From Echinostoma caproni (Eukaryota; Platyhelminthes; Trematoda; Plagiorchiida; Echinostomatidae): a stretch of DNA of 64,000 nt. A program made the position numbers and the translations under genes. This document shows, piece by piece, positions 33,604-45,500 of the stretch. Within the stretch, counting starts at the first letter, position 1. Every line of letters begins with the position of its first letter. Where the stretch lies: NCBI GenBank assembly GCA_900618425.1, contig UZAN01039579.1, forward strand, positions 76,697-140,696, in the 5' to 3' direction. Under the pieces are notes generated by a model. That model had not been told where the DNA came from. It did no database searches and saw only the letters and a program-made list of their open reading frames with translations.

Positions 33604-36600
33604 ATAAATGTACTTACATGGGACCAAAGATAATTTTANTTATTAATTGTTGAAATGAGGTGTGCACGACTATGTGCTTCATAATGTGGTATAGCACCAT
33701 TTATATCATCATTTATATAATGAAAATCAAATTTCTTTTCCCCAAGTTGAATACACGATTGGGCGTGATTTTGGGCTTTCTAAGACGATAGGTTGTGGGT
33801 GGGAGTAAATATAATTCTTTATTTCGCTAAAGTTTGAATTTAGCCCTTTAATTTCGATAACTANCATAATTCATGCTCGCGAACTCGAACCGATGAATGA
33901 TTACCCTTATTACCGTAAAGTGTTATTTCAGAATATCAGCCGCTATTCCCAAAATAAAGTGGTGGATATAAACTGCTGACAGTTTCTGCCAGTGACGAAG
34001 CGACAAATTCCTAACCCATCCAAGGCTTCAGAAATCTATAATCTGTGAGTTATTATATTCTAACAGAAGGTGCTATTTTCTAACGGTTTGGATTGACGGA
34101 TTAAGAAACTGAAACTATAAAACGAGTTGATTCGAACGCATTTATTCGCGGTAGACATGGACCTTTTGGGGTGATATAAATGTCTTACTCGCATCCTTTG
34201 ATACAAATGAGATCGAGTTCTTTTACATGGATTCATTCGAATTGAACTGTTTTCTTATTATATTCCACAAAATTTTGTTTAGCTTTGTCTCGTATTTTCC
34301 TATAAATTTAGAATAAAGTTCATGCATTTCATTGGAATTTTTCCTTCGAACTTTGCGCATGGATTTCCCCTTCCGCGAATGTTTGGTAATTGAACCTCGT
34401 TACAGGAACGTCGTTGTACGCATGTTTTCCAAGCAGATAATCTATAAAACAAACTATTTTGAGGGCGTTCGCGGGAGGAAGAACAAGAATAGGGTGCACT
34501 TTGAAAAACATTCTGCTTCGGTTCACACCCGAGGAATGTCATTGCCAGGTGGCGAGACAATTGTGAATTTGATGAAGTGTGTATTCTTCCTCTAACTAGT
34601 CATTAATACACCACCTACAATTGGGTTTAAATTACAATTGGTGGTCCCAATCTGATGTTTAATAACAGTTCTAGATGGTTATTCATATATCACTCCATAT
34701 TTTCTGGCTGTATCTATACACTTTTACAATTTTACAAAAATCACGCTTTGATCTGAAATACAATAATAAAACCGGAAAGATAAACACAACGGAGCAGGCT
34801 TGAATCGAGAAGCGGGGATGTGTATTCACTGCCAAACAGGGTACTTTCTGAATCTATCTGTGAAACATATTTGCAGAATTTGAATAGTTTAAGGGTTCAA
34901 AAACCCAATCGGTTAACTATATGACTTACTTTGGGTCACCCCATCATTTCAACCATTGAATAAACTTTTTATTTATTTTCAGGGACGTTGACTTCATCAC
35001 CCCGATGAGAAGAGGAGAGAGTTAGGAATAAGCTAATCTATTTTACTACCAATGATGACGTCCAGGTCTAACTTTGGAATTCAATTTGAATCATTAGAAT
35101 GCATAAAAGAAAAGCTGGATGTTAACTTCCATTGAGAGGGGCAAAAAACATTGCAGCACAGAATGACACACACAAACTGGAAAGTTCTATGATGAAGCGA
35201 GGAGACTCAAAATGGTATTCAATCGTTCATAAGCAGATAATAATGCGCAAAGTTTTAAAGATTCACAGATATTCACTGAAGGAATGAGAAAAAAATAATC
35301 ATATATAAGTATACTGCAACGATCAAAGAAATAAAGGGTAGATAAATAACTAGTAGAATTCCTTTACAAAGCATGTATTGTTGAGGCTGAGAACAAGTAG
35401 GGACTAAATTCCGCGGGTGAAAATGGGACATTGGTAGAACTGCCAAAAAGCCGATTTTCGTACTATGAGAACAAAGCATACATATATGTCTTGAGAAGTT
35501 CGGCGGTATCCGTAATCAACGAGGCAAATTACTACCCTGATTTCATCGGTTATCAGCAAATTCACGTGTATTGGATTTACGCAAGGCACAAGCTGAATCA
35601 AGTCAGTCAAACTTGGTCGAATCGAATAACTATGAAACAGAACATGGTGCTGTGCCCAAATCCCGTTTCAGGGGCTCAAGAACTACGGGCAACAAGAAAT
35701 CAGGAAACACCGCGCACCATCTCGGCACTTAATGACTTTTATGTACTAACTAACAACCATGATCTATCTTTGACTGACTCGAGTCAGTAGTACCAAATGT
35801 TGGCAATGTGACGAATGATTAAACTAGAGAATACAACATAACGAAAGTGAAAATGTACATATGCGCTGCTCTAAACCCTAATTGGAGCTAACACAACGTC
35901 TGACGGGAAAATCGACTGGATTTCTCCAAATACTGTTCATTCACATTTGACATTTATTGTTCATAAAAGGATCCGCCGCGGCAAAACAGTGTATTTATCA
36001 AACTCGAGCAACAGTACGACCATCAGTTTTATTCCTCATGAGGTTGAATATGCAAAATGTCCGTAATTATTTCAACCAATGTTTTTGCTTTCACTAGTCA
36101 AATGTCATTAGAATACATAATTTCTCGAAGACGGTTTCTGTTGCATCAGTGAGAAACTAATAAAGCCTCCGTGAAAGCGGAATAAAAGTTTTACTTATAA
36201 AAACGTCTCCTGCGTATTAAACATTTTTCACTTTCGAATTTATCAATGTTTTATTGGTTCTTCTTCATGTTTGAGCGCTGGTGGTGGTCATTTTGCACGA
36301 GATCCACCAAATTGATGTCGAATTTCTTTTTTAGATTTCCTTCAGTACATGTCGTATCCCGGGCACTGAAAATTACTGTTGAGACACCATATTTCAAGTC
36401 AAAGAATTAAATTATTGTGGTCAACTCGCTCGAACTATCTTTCTCACTAGCTTCACACTTGCAATCGTAATGAATTTTCATGTCTCTTTTATGTTATCGG
36501 TTTCGTCCCTCCTGATTTCTGCGTCAAAGTAGAAATTTTGCTGATCTGGTGATAAATCGGATATAGGTTGAATGCAAACACTTGCAGAAATCAGAAACAT

Positions 36601-37249
36601 AGACGGCGAATTAATGTGCCTCTCAACTACGTTGCCACTGACCTTTAACCATTTACCGAAATCTACTGTGCTTTTTCCATCCGCTTTGGGTATAATAAAA
36701 AAGAACATATTCAACCAACCGCACAACACATGGTCACATTTGATGGACAAATGTTGTTGGTCAGAATATATTTTCAGTTACTGTAGGGTAAGGGTTTCCA
36801 AGTAAGGAGCATGTAGCCACATAGTTCATTTAAGATAGGACGTTTTAAATAATCGCCTTAGTTTTGCATGGAACAGATGAAAAATATTCGGTATGCTTGA
36901 ATTGACCAGAATACAAACCCTCATGCAGGTATGAACGTTTATGCTGCTTTGCATAAAATTGTTTTACTTTATGAGATGTAATGTGCAAGCTAATGTAAAT
37001 GTTACCATGATATTCAACGCAAATACAAATGGTGATTTAATAGAACCAAAATATTGCAGCGAGAGATGAATTTCGGTATAACTGCTACCCACCCTTAGCT
37101 GTCGATATGCATGTATGATACTGGAAAGTGAAATGGGTTTCCAAAGTGACAAGCCTCTTAGATGGGTTCGATAAATGACTGCAAAGATGCGGCCTGGAGA
37201 ACTGGAGAACAGATAGAAAAATTGTATGGCGAATGGGAAAAGTCGGGTA
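33604..37249. other. Unannotated AT-rich stretch
   Basis: No recognised gene. Unresolved bases lie at 33,639 and 33,864. A 16-bp perfect palindrome, ACTGACTCGAGTCAGT, lies at 35,773-35,788. A 119-codon frame (35431-35790, plus) and an 86-87-codon pair around 34,300-34,595 match no family I know. Confidence 0.4.
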
Positions 37250-37328
37250 GCCTCGGAGGGATTCGAAACCGCGCACGCACGTTGCTTACGCTTTTAACGT
37301 GCACGCTCTACCAGCTGAGCTACGAGGC
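37250..37328 (-). tRNA. tRNA-like gene or tRNA-derived SINE head
   Basis: On the minus strand 79 nt begin GCCTCGTAGCTCAGCTGG and end CCGAGGC. The acceptor stem pairs at six of seven positions. The D arm GCTCAGCTGGTAGAGC is perfect and contains a canonical A box. The B box reads GGTTTCGAATCC. The anticodon arm is poor: ACG-TTAAAAG-CGT leaves only three pairs and would present AAA, which is not a normal anticodon for a class I tRNA. A longer alternative hairpin GCACGTT/AACGTGC competes. I therefore favour a tRNA-derived repeat over a functional tRNA, though a working gene cannot be excluded without a covariance search. Confidence 0.5.
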
Positions 37329-38086
37329 CACATCGGCGGAACTGATCTTTTCACATTCAAATTACCCATCCAACTTACAGAGGCATGTGGCATCCACCGA
37401 TTAGCATGTAAGCTGACTACCCCGCCAGTTTTTCCTTAGAGTTCAACGCGGCCCACCAAATAAGATTCTAAGGCAAGATTTATTGTTTAAATTGTTATCT
37501 GGCATATTTGAAGTTTGTATGGCCATTGTGAATCCCGCCAAGGCAACTGATATTTTCCAAATCTGCCAAACAACAATTAGAACAAATGAAAGCATTCTTT
37601 GACATAAAAGGTTTCCTCGTACATATGAGAACAGTCCACTGAAATATTCACCCAGTGAGTAGCTTGCATACGTTGTAATGGAACAGAATTTACCACTACA
37701 ACTGCAAACGATGTCCTGTTTTTCATTTGTTTCCAAAGGAGTCGCACCATACACGAACAGACTGTTTTTCTTCTGGAGGCGTATAGTTTTGGTTAAGATC
37801 TATCCCTAATATGTAATTGGTGTTTCTTTGGAGCGGAACCTGCATATATAGGACAACATCATATGCTCCAACAGTCTGGAATAGAGCACGTTTTATCGGA
37901 TGCTACGTGAAGGTCAATACAATATGATTTTCTCAACCTATGCGGAACAAATGATCCAGAACCGGTGTGACCCACACGAGGCTAACAAAAAAGAGCAATT
38001 CGCGTTCTGGTGTGGATGACGTCTCAGAGAATGAAAACCGAAAGCTTTCAGTGATTTCAATTTGTTTTACTGCTAATTAAGGTCAT
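37329..38086. other. Unannotated stretch
   Basis: A 103-codon minus frame (37443-37754) is unrecognised. No other feature. Confidence 0.4.
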
Positions 38087-38480
38087 CTTGATAGACAACA
38101 GTTGGCCACTCGTATTTCAGACTACGTCCCGAGACATTTAGCACTCAACAGCTCGAAGGTCCCCTTCAGCTCTATTGCCCGACATATCTTGGACTGCAAA
38201 TTTTGCATCGATCCAAACCAAGCATTCCGGGTGTTAAACCATCAGAAAACTAGGCGGTCGTTACGGTTTGCTGAGGCCGTAGCCATTCGGCATCACAAAC
38301 CAGACGTCTGCAAACAATTAGACTTTGTGGCCAGCCTAACTCTCGCATGGTAGGGTTGTCACCTTGATCCACATCGATAAACATGTTCTCCCACCCTATC
38401 CCTCTGTTCAACCCGAGTGTGATTGGTGACGTTTGACCTTCACACTGATTTTGTCTAGTCAAGCGATTTTGAAGTTTAAA
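38087..38480 (+). mobile_element. Penelope-like element 3' fragment (copy B)
   Basis: The frame 38102-38353 (84 codons, preceded in frame by RQQL) is a largely intact C-terminal half of a PLE GIY-YIG endonuclease. It reads ATRISDYVPRHL, SSIARHILDCKFCIDPNQAF, RRSLRFAEAVAIRHHKPDVC and finishes KQLDFVASLTLAW before a TAG. The conserved GIY-YIG arginine (here in RIS) and the glutamate in RFAEA are present. The GIY and YIG part is missing, so the element is cut off at about 38,087. The 3' region to about 38,480 is non-coding and shares CCACC...CTGTT...GTGATTG blocks with the 23.9-kb fragment. It cannot transpose. Confidence 0.8.
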
Positions 38481-41400
38481 GATTTGTCATTTTCCTGATC
38501 GAACTTGCACAGATGAATCTTTGTACATAGCTGAAAGGATAAGGCGAAACAGTTAAATTCAACCTATCCTGTGACTATGCTTGTTCTTGCTCTTATAAAA
38601 AGCTGAACAATCCTCATTGTAAGCATACTTCGCGATTTCAAAGTTTGTGAAAAACGTGCATCCACATGTGCACAATGAACGCGTTAATACTGTTGACATT
38701 CTAATTATCTCACATATCGGTAAACGATTCAAGTGTTGCAAGAAAGTTGATTACAGGTGCTCAGAATAAGATGGAACAATGAACGAAGACCGCATTTTTA
38801 AAATGGGCGCGGTTTTCATGTCCCTTAGGATCTGAATTAGTATAATTGAATCAACTAATCGTTAGAAAACAGAGAAACGTTAGGTTAAGGGTACCGACAA
38901 TTACATGCACAATGGCAGACCCATGTTTTAGTCTGCATGTTCTGTTTTTGACCTCGCATTTCTGTTGCTATTTTTTTCAAAAAGCTTTCCTACTTTAAAT
39001 AATTTTGCGGTCCGATCGAACCTCTGGATATGTTTCAGTTGCTTAGATAGAACGTTCTCTCAGGACGTCTACATTTTATAGTTGCACGGTACACGTTATC
39101 AAATTCCAGCTACTGTACTGGAACAAGAGGGGTTCATACAAAGCGCAACTCTCAGTTGCAGCCCCATACTACACATATGCAACCAATCCTAACTGTTAAA
39201 TCCATTTGGTATCCGTCCGATGTTTAGACGCATTCTTTTCTCCACTGTCCACGTAAGCTGGAACGTCGTGCATAAATAAAGCTTATTCTTTTGAATGGAA
39301 ATCTTACTATGAATCGATTCTTATTCCCCGAAGTTTGATGATCGGATGATTGGAGTTGGCTGTCGCAACCCACTTACATATGCGGGTTTTGTGGTATCGT
39401 GCATGGATAAAGTAAGAAATAGTCCAACCAGGTACCCGCTTGCAAGTGAGCAGTACGTTTGGGTCCCAACTGCAAAATCGCCGTTTTTTTCTTTTTGATG
39501 GTTTAATTCCCACCACGGATGAGACGTCACGGTGAACCCCCTGTCATCCAGAAAAATTCAGATCCCGTTCAATTTTATAGGTAAGTTAATTCTATCACCC
39601 AGTTTCGGTCGTTAGTCGCGCAGTCCTCAATTCTGAGGATGTAGCGAAGTACTTTTAGATATTTCTTCCTTATGGTATTTTCTGTTTCACGTACACGTCA
39701 CATTTGTCTGATTAAACAAAGGCGATTTTAAAATTGTATTTTCTACGAGACAATATATTTCAAATATTGCAGTGGTTTGAATTCATTTCACGGAAGATGA
39801 CGGTTTTATTTTGGTAGGCCCAGCGTCTGTGATTTACTCGCTCTCTAACAGAACCCCGTTCTAATGATCATCAGTTACGTTCAAAGTGTTGCATCAAATA
39901 AGATATTGTAAACATTTATTTTCTGCCCAATTGTTTCACAAACGTATGGGTTCCTTCCCATTGTCCAGTATACCTAAATAGAAATGCATTACACCTTGGG
40001 GGAAAAACGTTGTTATTCAAATGTAACAAGAATTTGGTGTTCCTGTGGAGCAATCACTGAAGAGTGTTCAGCTTCTTGAACACAGACAATATCAAGCGGA
40101 ATATTACTCAAAACAAACAAGCCTTATCTGAACTATGGTAACTTGACAGATATTGATTTTCTCCTTTCTTCCTCCCTGGGTTTTGCATTATTCAAATTCA
40201 CGAATGAACAACGTCGCAAAAACATGCATCAACAAACAGGCGTTTGCAAATAATGACATCATTTTCCAGTGAATCCGTACAGACACATAAACATTAAAAA
40301 TACGATACAAATGAGTAATTGGTTGCCAAACATAGACAAATACCAATTGTCTCTAACTAATTGACTGATTAGCTGTTTCAATAACCGAATAGAGAGTCTG
40401 ACTGACCAACAGACGGAACTGATTTCAGGAATGAGCGTTTCTTTAAATGATTGTACTTAAGGTTATTTGATTTAGATCTCTTTACCATCAGAACAATTGA
40501 ATTGCTTTCAGACATGTCTTACAATTCACCGCATAATAACTGATAACTCAGTTGGATTCTCGCTTTTGGTATTTGTGTTGCTCAATTAAATTTCACTCCA
40601 TTTAAAAATGAATTGTTGCCTCTATGCGACTATCGATGTTTCCCTAATCTAAGACGCAGTCAGAGCTTAGGCTGCATTCTTTTATTGGTGGAACGTGGAT
40701 CCTCGTGAATATCTACGGTTTATCCTCTCGATATGTAGCATATGAGAATGTGCTAGATCAAAGTTATGATCCGGCATTACCCATCCCTCTATTTGAGCTA
40801 TTTTGGCAATGACTGACTCTTGATACTTGCTCTTGGTTGCGTAAAATAAGCTTCTCTTTGTTCTCGTTAGCTGAGTCTCTGAGAAATGTAATCTTCAGTA
40901 ACCTTGAATTAGTTTCTAATTACATCAAGTAACTTGGTCGAATTTCGCAGAATGAGGTCCTCAAATTAGATTCATTCACACCGGTTTATTGCACGTGTGT
41001 TCCGCAATCAATCACTCTAATAGAACAAACTTTCACTCACCTTGCGCGTACAGTCCTCGATTGTATGACAGCGTTATCGTGGAACAACTCGACATTATTT
41101 ACTTTTCCACCATATGCATGTAATTTTGCAGTTCTGTTCACCAGTCGTCTTGCCTTCCGACCCAGTTACATACCTATCGCATTCGGACGCTTTTTAAGAA
41201 AAAAAAAACACCTATCTCGATGTTTGACGAACGTCATTCATGATGATTGATGTCTGGTTCCAACTGCCTTGGTTGATCCAGCTATGCCCGTGGTCAGAAT
41301 GGCTTTTTATCAGTCAAATGCTTCAGTCGAGTCGTGCGGAAACAGGTGCATGTGACAAGCTTGGGTAATCTTTTGTCACAGGTGTGTGTGCAAAAATGCG

Positions 41401-41654
41401 CACCAGACTTGAGATGAAACGTGAAACAAAGATGTAAATAGTTCAACTGTGTGTTAATAAATAAATAAATTTTCCCCGTTATGTCTAACTCCGTTTTTAC
41501 GTCGGTAAACCACCCAGGGTGAAACGAGTGAATCGCCGCTTCTGACAAATTGTGGAAACCTCTTGAACCGTTTTCGACAACGGCGAGGGCATAGGAAATC
41601 AGATCTGAACGTTCGTGTTTCTTTCATATTTATCTGTTGACCAAATACTTAAGT
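38481..41654. other. Unannotated AT-rich stretch
   Basis: No gene recognised. 39,307-39,530 carries two minus-strand frames of 69 codons that overlap and match nothing known to me. A GGTTTAATTCCCACC segment near 39,500 resembles a B box but has no partner A box. Confidence 0.4.
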
Positions 41655-41721
41655 ATTTTAAGTCTCAAATGGGAATTCGTCGTGTATACAGCAAATGAAG
41701 CGTGAACTGAAAAGCTCGGAA

Positions 41722-41766
41722 GTACTGGACAGCTGTTTCGACTTGGTTGGGTCTCATCAGCAGTGC
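41722..41766 (-). ncRNA. Hammerhead ribozyme, minus strand, conserved core intact
   Basis: Read on the minus strand: stem I GCACTG/CAGTAC (one C-A mismatch), CTGATGA, stem II GACC/AGTC (three pairs plus a terminal mismatch) with loop CAACCA, GAAA, the palindromic CAGCTG stem III, and cleavage triplet GTC. It sits downstream of the tRNA-like head on the same strand, so a pol III transcript would contain it. The weaker stem II may lower activity compared with the 26.3-kb copy. Confidence 0.82.
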
Positions 41767-41785
41767 GAATTCATCGACCCGACCG

Positions 41786-41848
41786 GGAGTCGAACCCGGG
41801 ACCTCATGGGCAGAACGCAAGCGTGCTACCCACTACGCCACCGAGCAG
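41786..41848 (-). promoter_or_regulatory. tRNA-like head with pol III A and B boxes
   Basis: The A-box-like TGGCGTAGTGGGTAGC at 41825-41840 and B box GGTTCGACTCC at 41786-41796 on the minus strand lie about 30 bp apart, as in tRNAs. The head reads towards the ribozyme and tail. The T arm CCGGG-TTCGACT-CCCGG is perfect. This is the internal promoter type expected for a tRNA-derived SINE. Confidence 0.75.
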
Positions 41849-41916
41849 CTGATCAAACCTTTTTTTCATTTTCCATTTACACGATATAGCACAACCCCAG
41901 TCAGGTCGATGGATTC

Positions 41917-41961
41917 GCACTGCTGATGAGACCCAACCAGATCGAAACAGCTGTCCAGTAC
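41917..41961 (+). ncRNA. Hammerhead ribozyme, plus strand, conserved core intact
   Basis: Stem I GCACTG (41917-41922) pairs with CAGTAC (41956-41961) with one C-A mismatch. The core CTGATGA lies at 41923-41929. Stem II GACC/GATC has three pairs and an internal C-A mismatch around loop CAACCA. GAAA at 41944-41947, CAGCTG and GTC complete the motif, with predicted cleavage after C41955. It lies in the arm without a tRNA head, facing the minus-strand copy. It shares the CAGTAC and CAACCA variants with that copy, which differ from the 26.3-kb unit. Confidence 0.8.
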
Positions 41962-42259
41962 TTCCTAGCTTTTCAGTTCACGCTTCATTTGCTATATACA
42001 CGACGAATTCCCATTTGAAGTTTAAACAAATCTTCCATTACTCCCATGATATTTTAAATCTCCTTGAGACGTCATTAGTTTTGTCAGACTATCGTTCTTT
42101 AACCTATTTTTCCAAGTGATCTGTAAAATGTTGAAACACGAAGTTGCTGGATGGGAAATAGCTCAGATCATGATATCCTTCTGTCAAAGAAATCGTGTGC
42201 TCCCCCATTTGTATTCTTACATTTTCCTGTGATCCTTTGTGGAACTTTGCCAAGCTCCT

Positions 42260-42548
42260 GACTATGTATGTACCTATTCAATCCGGCCCTGTGCATTTTC
42301 ATCTCGTGTATGATAGCCGTCTACAGACTGTATTGGAGCGTGAATCGAGAAGCTAATGGGGATTCGATTGAACAGGCGTCTGCTACTATTTTGCAGTTTT
42401 TGACAGTGTTATGTGCATCCTCTGCCACTGTTTTTTGCTATGATGTGTGCCACAAAACAATTGACCTGTCAAACCGATTACAGTCATATACATGCAGAGG
42501 TCCATGGAAACATTTTCAGACTTCCAAAGGTAAAACAAGACGTACTTA
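42260..42548 (+). other. Possible exon with two hydrophobic segments
   Basis: A frame from 42,262 (first Met at 42,268) runs 93 codons to a stop at 42,549. It contains ALCIFISCMIAVYRLYW and ATILQFLTVLCASSATVFCY, two segments long and greasy enough to cross a membrane. CAAAG followed by GTAAAA at about 42,526-42,532 would make a fair splice donor. I do not recognise a family and could not find a convincing acceptor. It may be chance. Confidence 0.2.
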
Positions 42549-45500
42549 AATAGAAAGTACAGGACACAACTGTTATTCAAAATGCATTCAAGTGAAACTT
42601 CTGACAACATTGGTTAATTGCATAATGAACAAAACGTAATGGGTTTCATAGTCCTTATTTAAACTGTATGTTTCCTGCCTCGTTTATTGAAAGCAACAAG
42701 ATATGTGATCACGAATGGTGAACAGTACGAAGTCACAATAATATCACACATGATCAGACCTAGAGGCGCTAAATACAACTTCATTCGACGACGTTATTGT
42801 TTTCCATCTGCCCTAGCATTTCAACTACTCGGTTTATCAACGAAAACAAAATTTGAGCTACGACGTGAGTGGTTCAATTACTTTACCTGCTATATGTAAA
42901 CAACATTGCTCTAAGACATCTGTATACATTTTTCTTCTTACAAAGCAATAATGTATGCATTTAATGTTGAATGCTTTTAACGTGTTCCACTGACTATCGT
43001 TTGTCTTAGTTTTGAATAAAATGCAAGTCGTTTCATCCTGACTGTCTACACAAATTTTCAAGGGATTTAAATGTCCGAGGTACACATGGATTCTCTTTGT
43101 GTTGTTCTTACTGTGGTATAGAGCAATCAAAATAAGATTTATTCCCACTCCGCCAAATTTGTTCCGTCTGAAGTGTTCTACATTTCTGACTGAAACTTGA
43201 ATTACAATAATTGTTCATTACTGAATAAAAATGAAGCATTCAACACTGGTCTGTTGATACATTATTTCGTGAATGCGATACTAACCTAACAAATCCTTGG
43301 AAGCAATTTTCTCACTTACATAGGAATCCATCCTGGGTATATGATTGATACCCAGTTAACTTCATAGTCTCACTATCTATGATAGCAAACGTAAATATTA
43401 CCATAGTTCATTGGATCGTTTATCAAGTTTTACCACTTGCAAAATAATTTGCAATTAGCAGTGATAATACTCATAAAACATATATCCCTTGATGTATAAA
43501 TTTGCCATTGTCTCATTGAATTTTATCCTCGGATTATTTATCAGATGCGTCTCTGAAAAGTTGGAATCCTTTCAAAATCCGTTGTATCACTCCCTTCTGC
43601 CATCTCCATCTATCAGATTGTGGTAATCCCAATCTCACAGGAAATAATTGGAGGTTGGTCACCGAACAACATTGGACATTTGTCGTTTCTCTGAAGTCAG
43701 CGCCCAACCAAGTTTACGATAATAATGCATTTTTAGCGTTCAGTATTTGGTAAGTAAAACGTGTTGATCAGTTCAATAGTAATTCTATTAAGTGAGTGAA
43801 CGTACGTCTTATGGAATTTCAATTTTCACTTGTATAGGATACGGAAGGTTCTGTTCGTAATCTAACTATGGCTGAAACGCTGTGTAGTTCAACGTATTTT
43901 GCACACAAACAGAGCTAATAATGTCACAATTGGCAATTTAAATTGATTTCGGATATTTAAAAATTAAGAGAACTATTCTTCTGTGACTGTTGAAGAAATT
44001 GAACAGAGAAGAAAACTCTAACATGATTTGGTAGTCACCTGTTTGCTTATAACACGCCGGTTTTGCACGTTGATATGAAGCAGAGAAAAGTGACAATCTG
44101 TGGATTAAAGGCGTTTATGTTTAATTCTTTCAGAAAACGCCGGTATCCAAACCGTGGTGCACTTAAAAGCGATCTAAAACAACATTTTCGGATCCAGTTA
44201 TAGGAATCAAATCAAGGACAAACAGGCGTACCCATACAAAATCAGATTCTTTCCAAGTTGATGGTTACCACTCGGTCCCGTTTCTAGAAGAAAGAAATGA
44301 TCAATTAGGATGAGGAAAAACCCCGGACCAGTCAAAATACTGCAATGATAATCAAACATTATGCAACAGATCTCTGATTTATACTTTTTTCTTCTAGCAC
44401 ACAATCGTAAACAAGTGGCAGCAATTGAGTTTGTACATTTTATAATCACCACTAAAGCGATTGCATTATCTGACATCATTAGCATCGCCGGCAAACATGT
44501 GACTGATCGTTTGTCGGACATACCCATTTGTTTTGCCACAAAAGGCTTTTATTCTCGTGAAAATCTCCAAGTGACCCGATGTCCGAATCCCGATATCATT
44601 CCATTTAAAAAGGTTCAACCGAGCAATGTCTCTCTAAACCAGAGCAATCACGTTTAATCATCTCACAATATGCAAGGTATTATGATAAACAAAAAAAATA
44701 TTCTGGGTGAATGGAATTTATTTGTTGGATGAAAATGGCGTTTTAAATCTCAATCAGTTTGCCACAATGATAACGGATGCCTTGCTAAGGAACAATACGG
44801 AAACGCTATTTATTTGCAGTGAATTAATCTTGAGGACATCGTACTAAGGGGTGTCTATTAGGCAGTAATCCATGGGCTATCTGTATTGCTTATTATCTTG
44901 TCTCATCCACACGGAACGGTCACATTGGCTTAATACGTCCGTTTTCCATTGTTTTCCTTCAACACATGTCGCACTTTCAACTTCCATGTTCACAGTTTAA
45001 GAAAGCTCATTGAATACTCTTCAAAGAACAGAAAACGGTGTGTGATCAAAATAGGATCAGGTATATAAGTAGCGGTTGAAAAAATACCGCTTGTAGGAGC
45101 CCTTCTTTTGTAGCAGTTGAAGGCAATCACTTCGAGTCAATGAATTCACTAATCTGCAGGGAAAAGTAACACATTGCATCATGTTGATGAATGACTTTTT
45201 CAGAAGACATCTTTTCATTTAAACATGAGAACTTTTTGAACAATATGATGGGGAATTTCTCATTATTGCTGCTGTTGTTGTTGTTGATTAAAGCGCACGA
45301 ACAGAATAGCTCGCCTTTATCCTTACCCAAATTTACAGTGGTGTTGAATAGGAAGCTCTATGGTTCACAGTGATGCATTTGTTCGAAGGTGCGCCCTTGA
45401 AAAATGACTTTTCTGGGAATCTTTCGATGGTTCCGTTAACGCAGTGCACTAATATGCAAAACTCTGGTCACCGCACTGATGCTCTCTAGGATTTAAACTC

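Larger units (their letters stand above)
41655..42027 (-). mobile_element. Hammerhead SINE unit: complete head on minus strand, two opposed ribozymes
   Basis: This is the best-preserved unit, about 360 bp. The minus-strand half has everything in order: a leader (41,849-41,890), a tRNA-like head with A box (41825-41840) and B box GGTTCGACTCC (41786-41796) inside a perfect CCGGG/CCCGG T stem, the ribozyme (41722-41766) and the tail to about 41,665. The plus-strand half, from about 41,897, lacks the head but repeats GGTCGATGGATTC, the ribozyme (41917-41961) and the tail to about 42,018. Over some 120 bp the two halves differ at only about eight positions when one is reverse-complemented. Weaker pairing (TTTAA...TCAAAT) reaches the outer flanks. 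Confidence 0.88.

Noticed and set aside
34790..34860. Similarity between a CGGGGATGTGTATTC segment and the tRNA-like sequence at 13.6 kb
   Set aside because: Only about 15 bases match, with no A box or closing stem.
39495..39530. B-box-like sequence suggesting another tRNA-derived SINE
   Set aside because: No A box at the right distance and no tail or ribozyme similarity to the SINE family.
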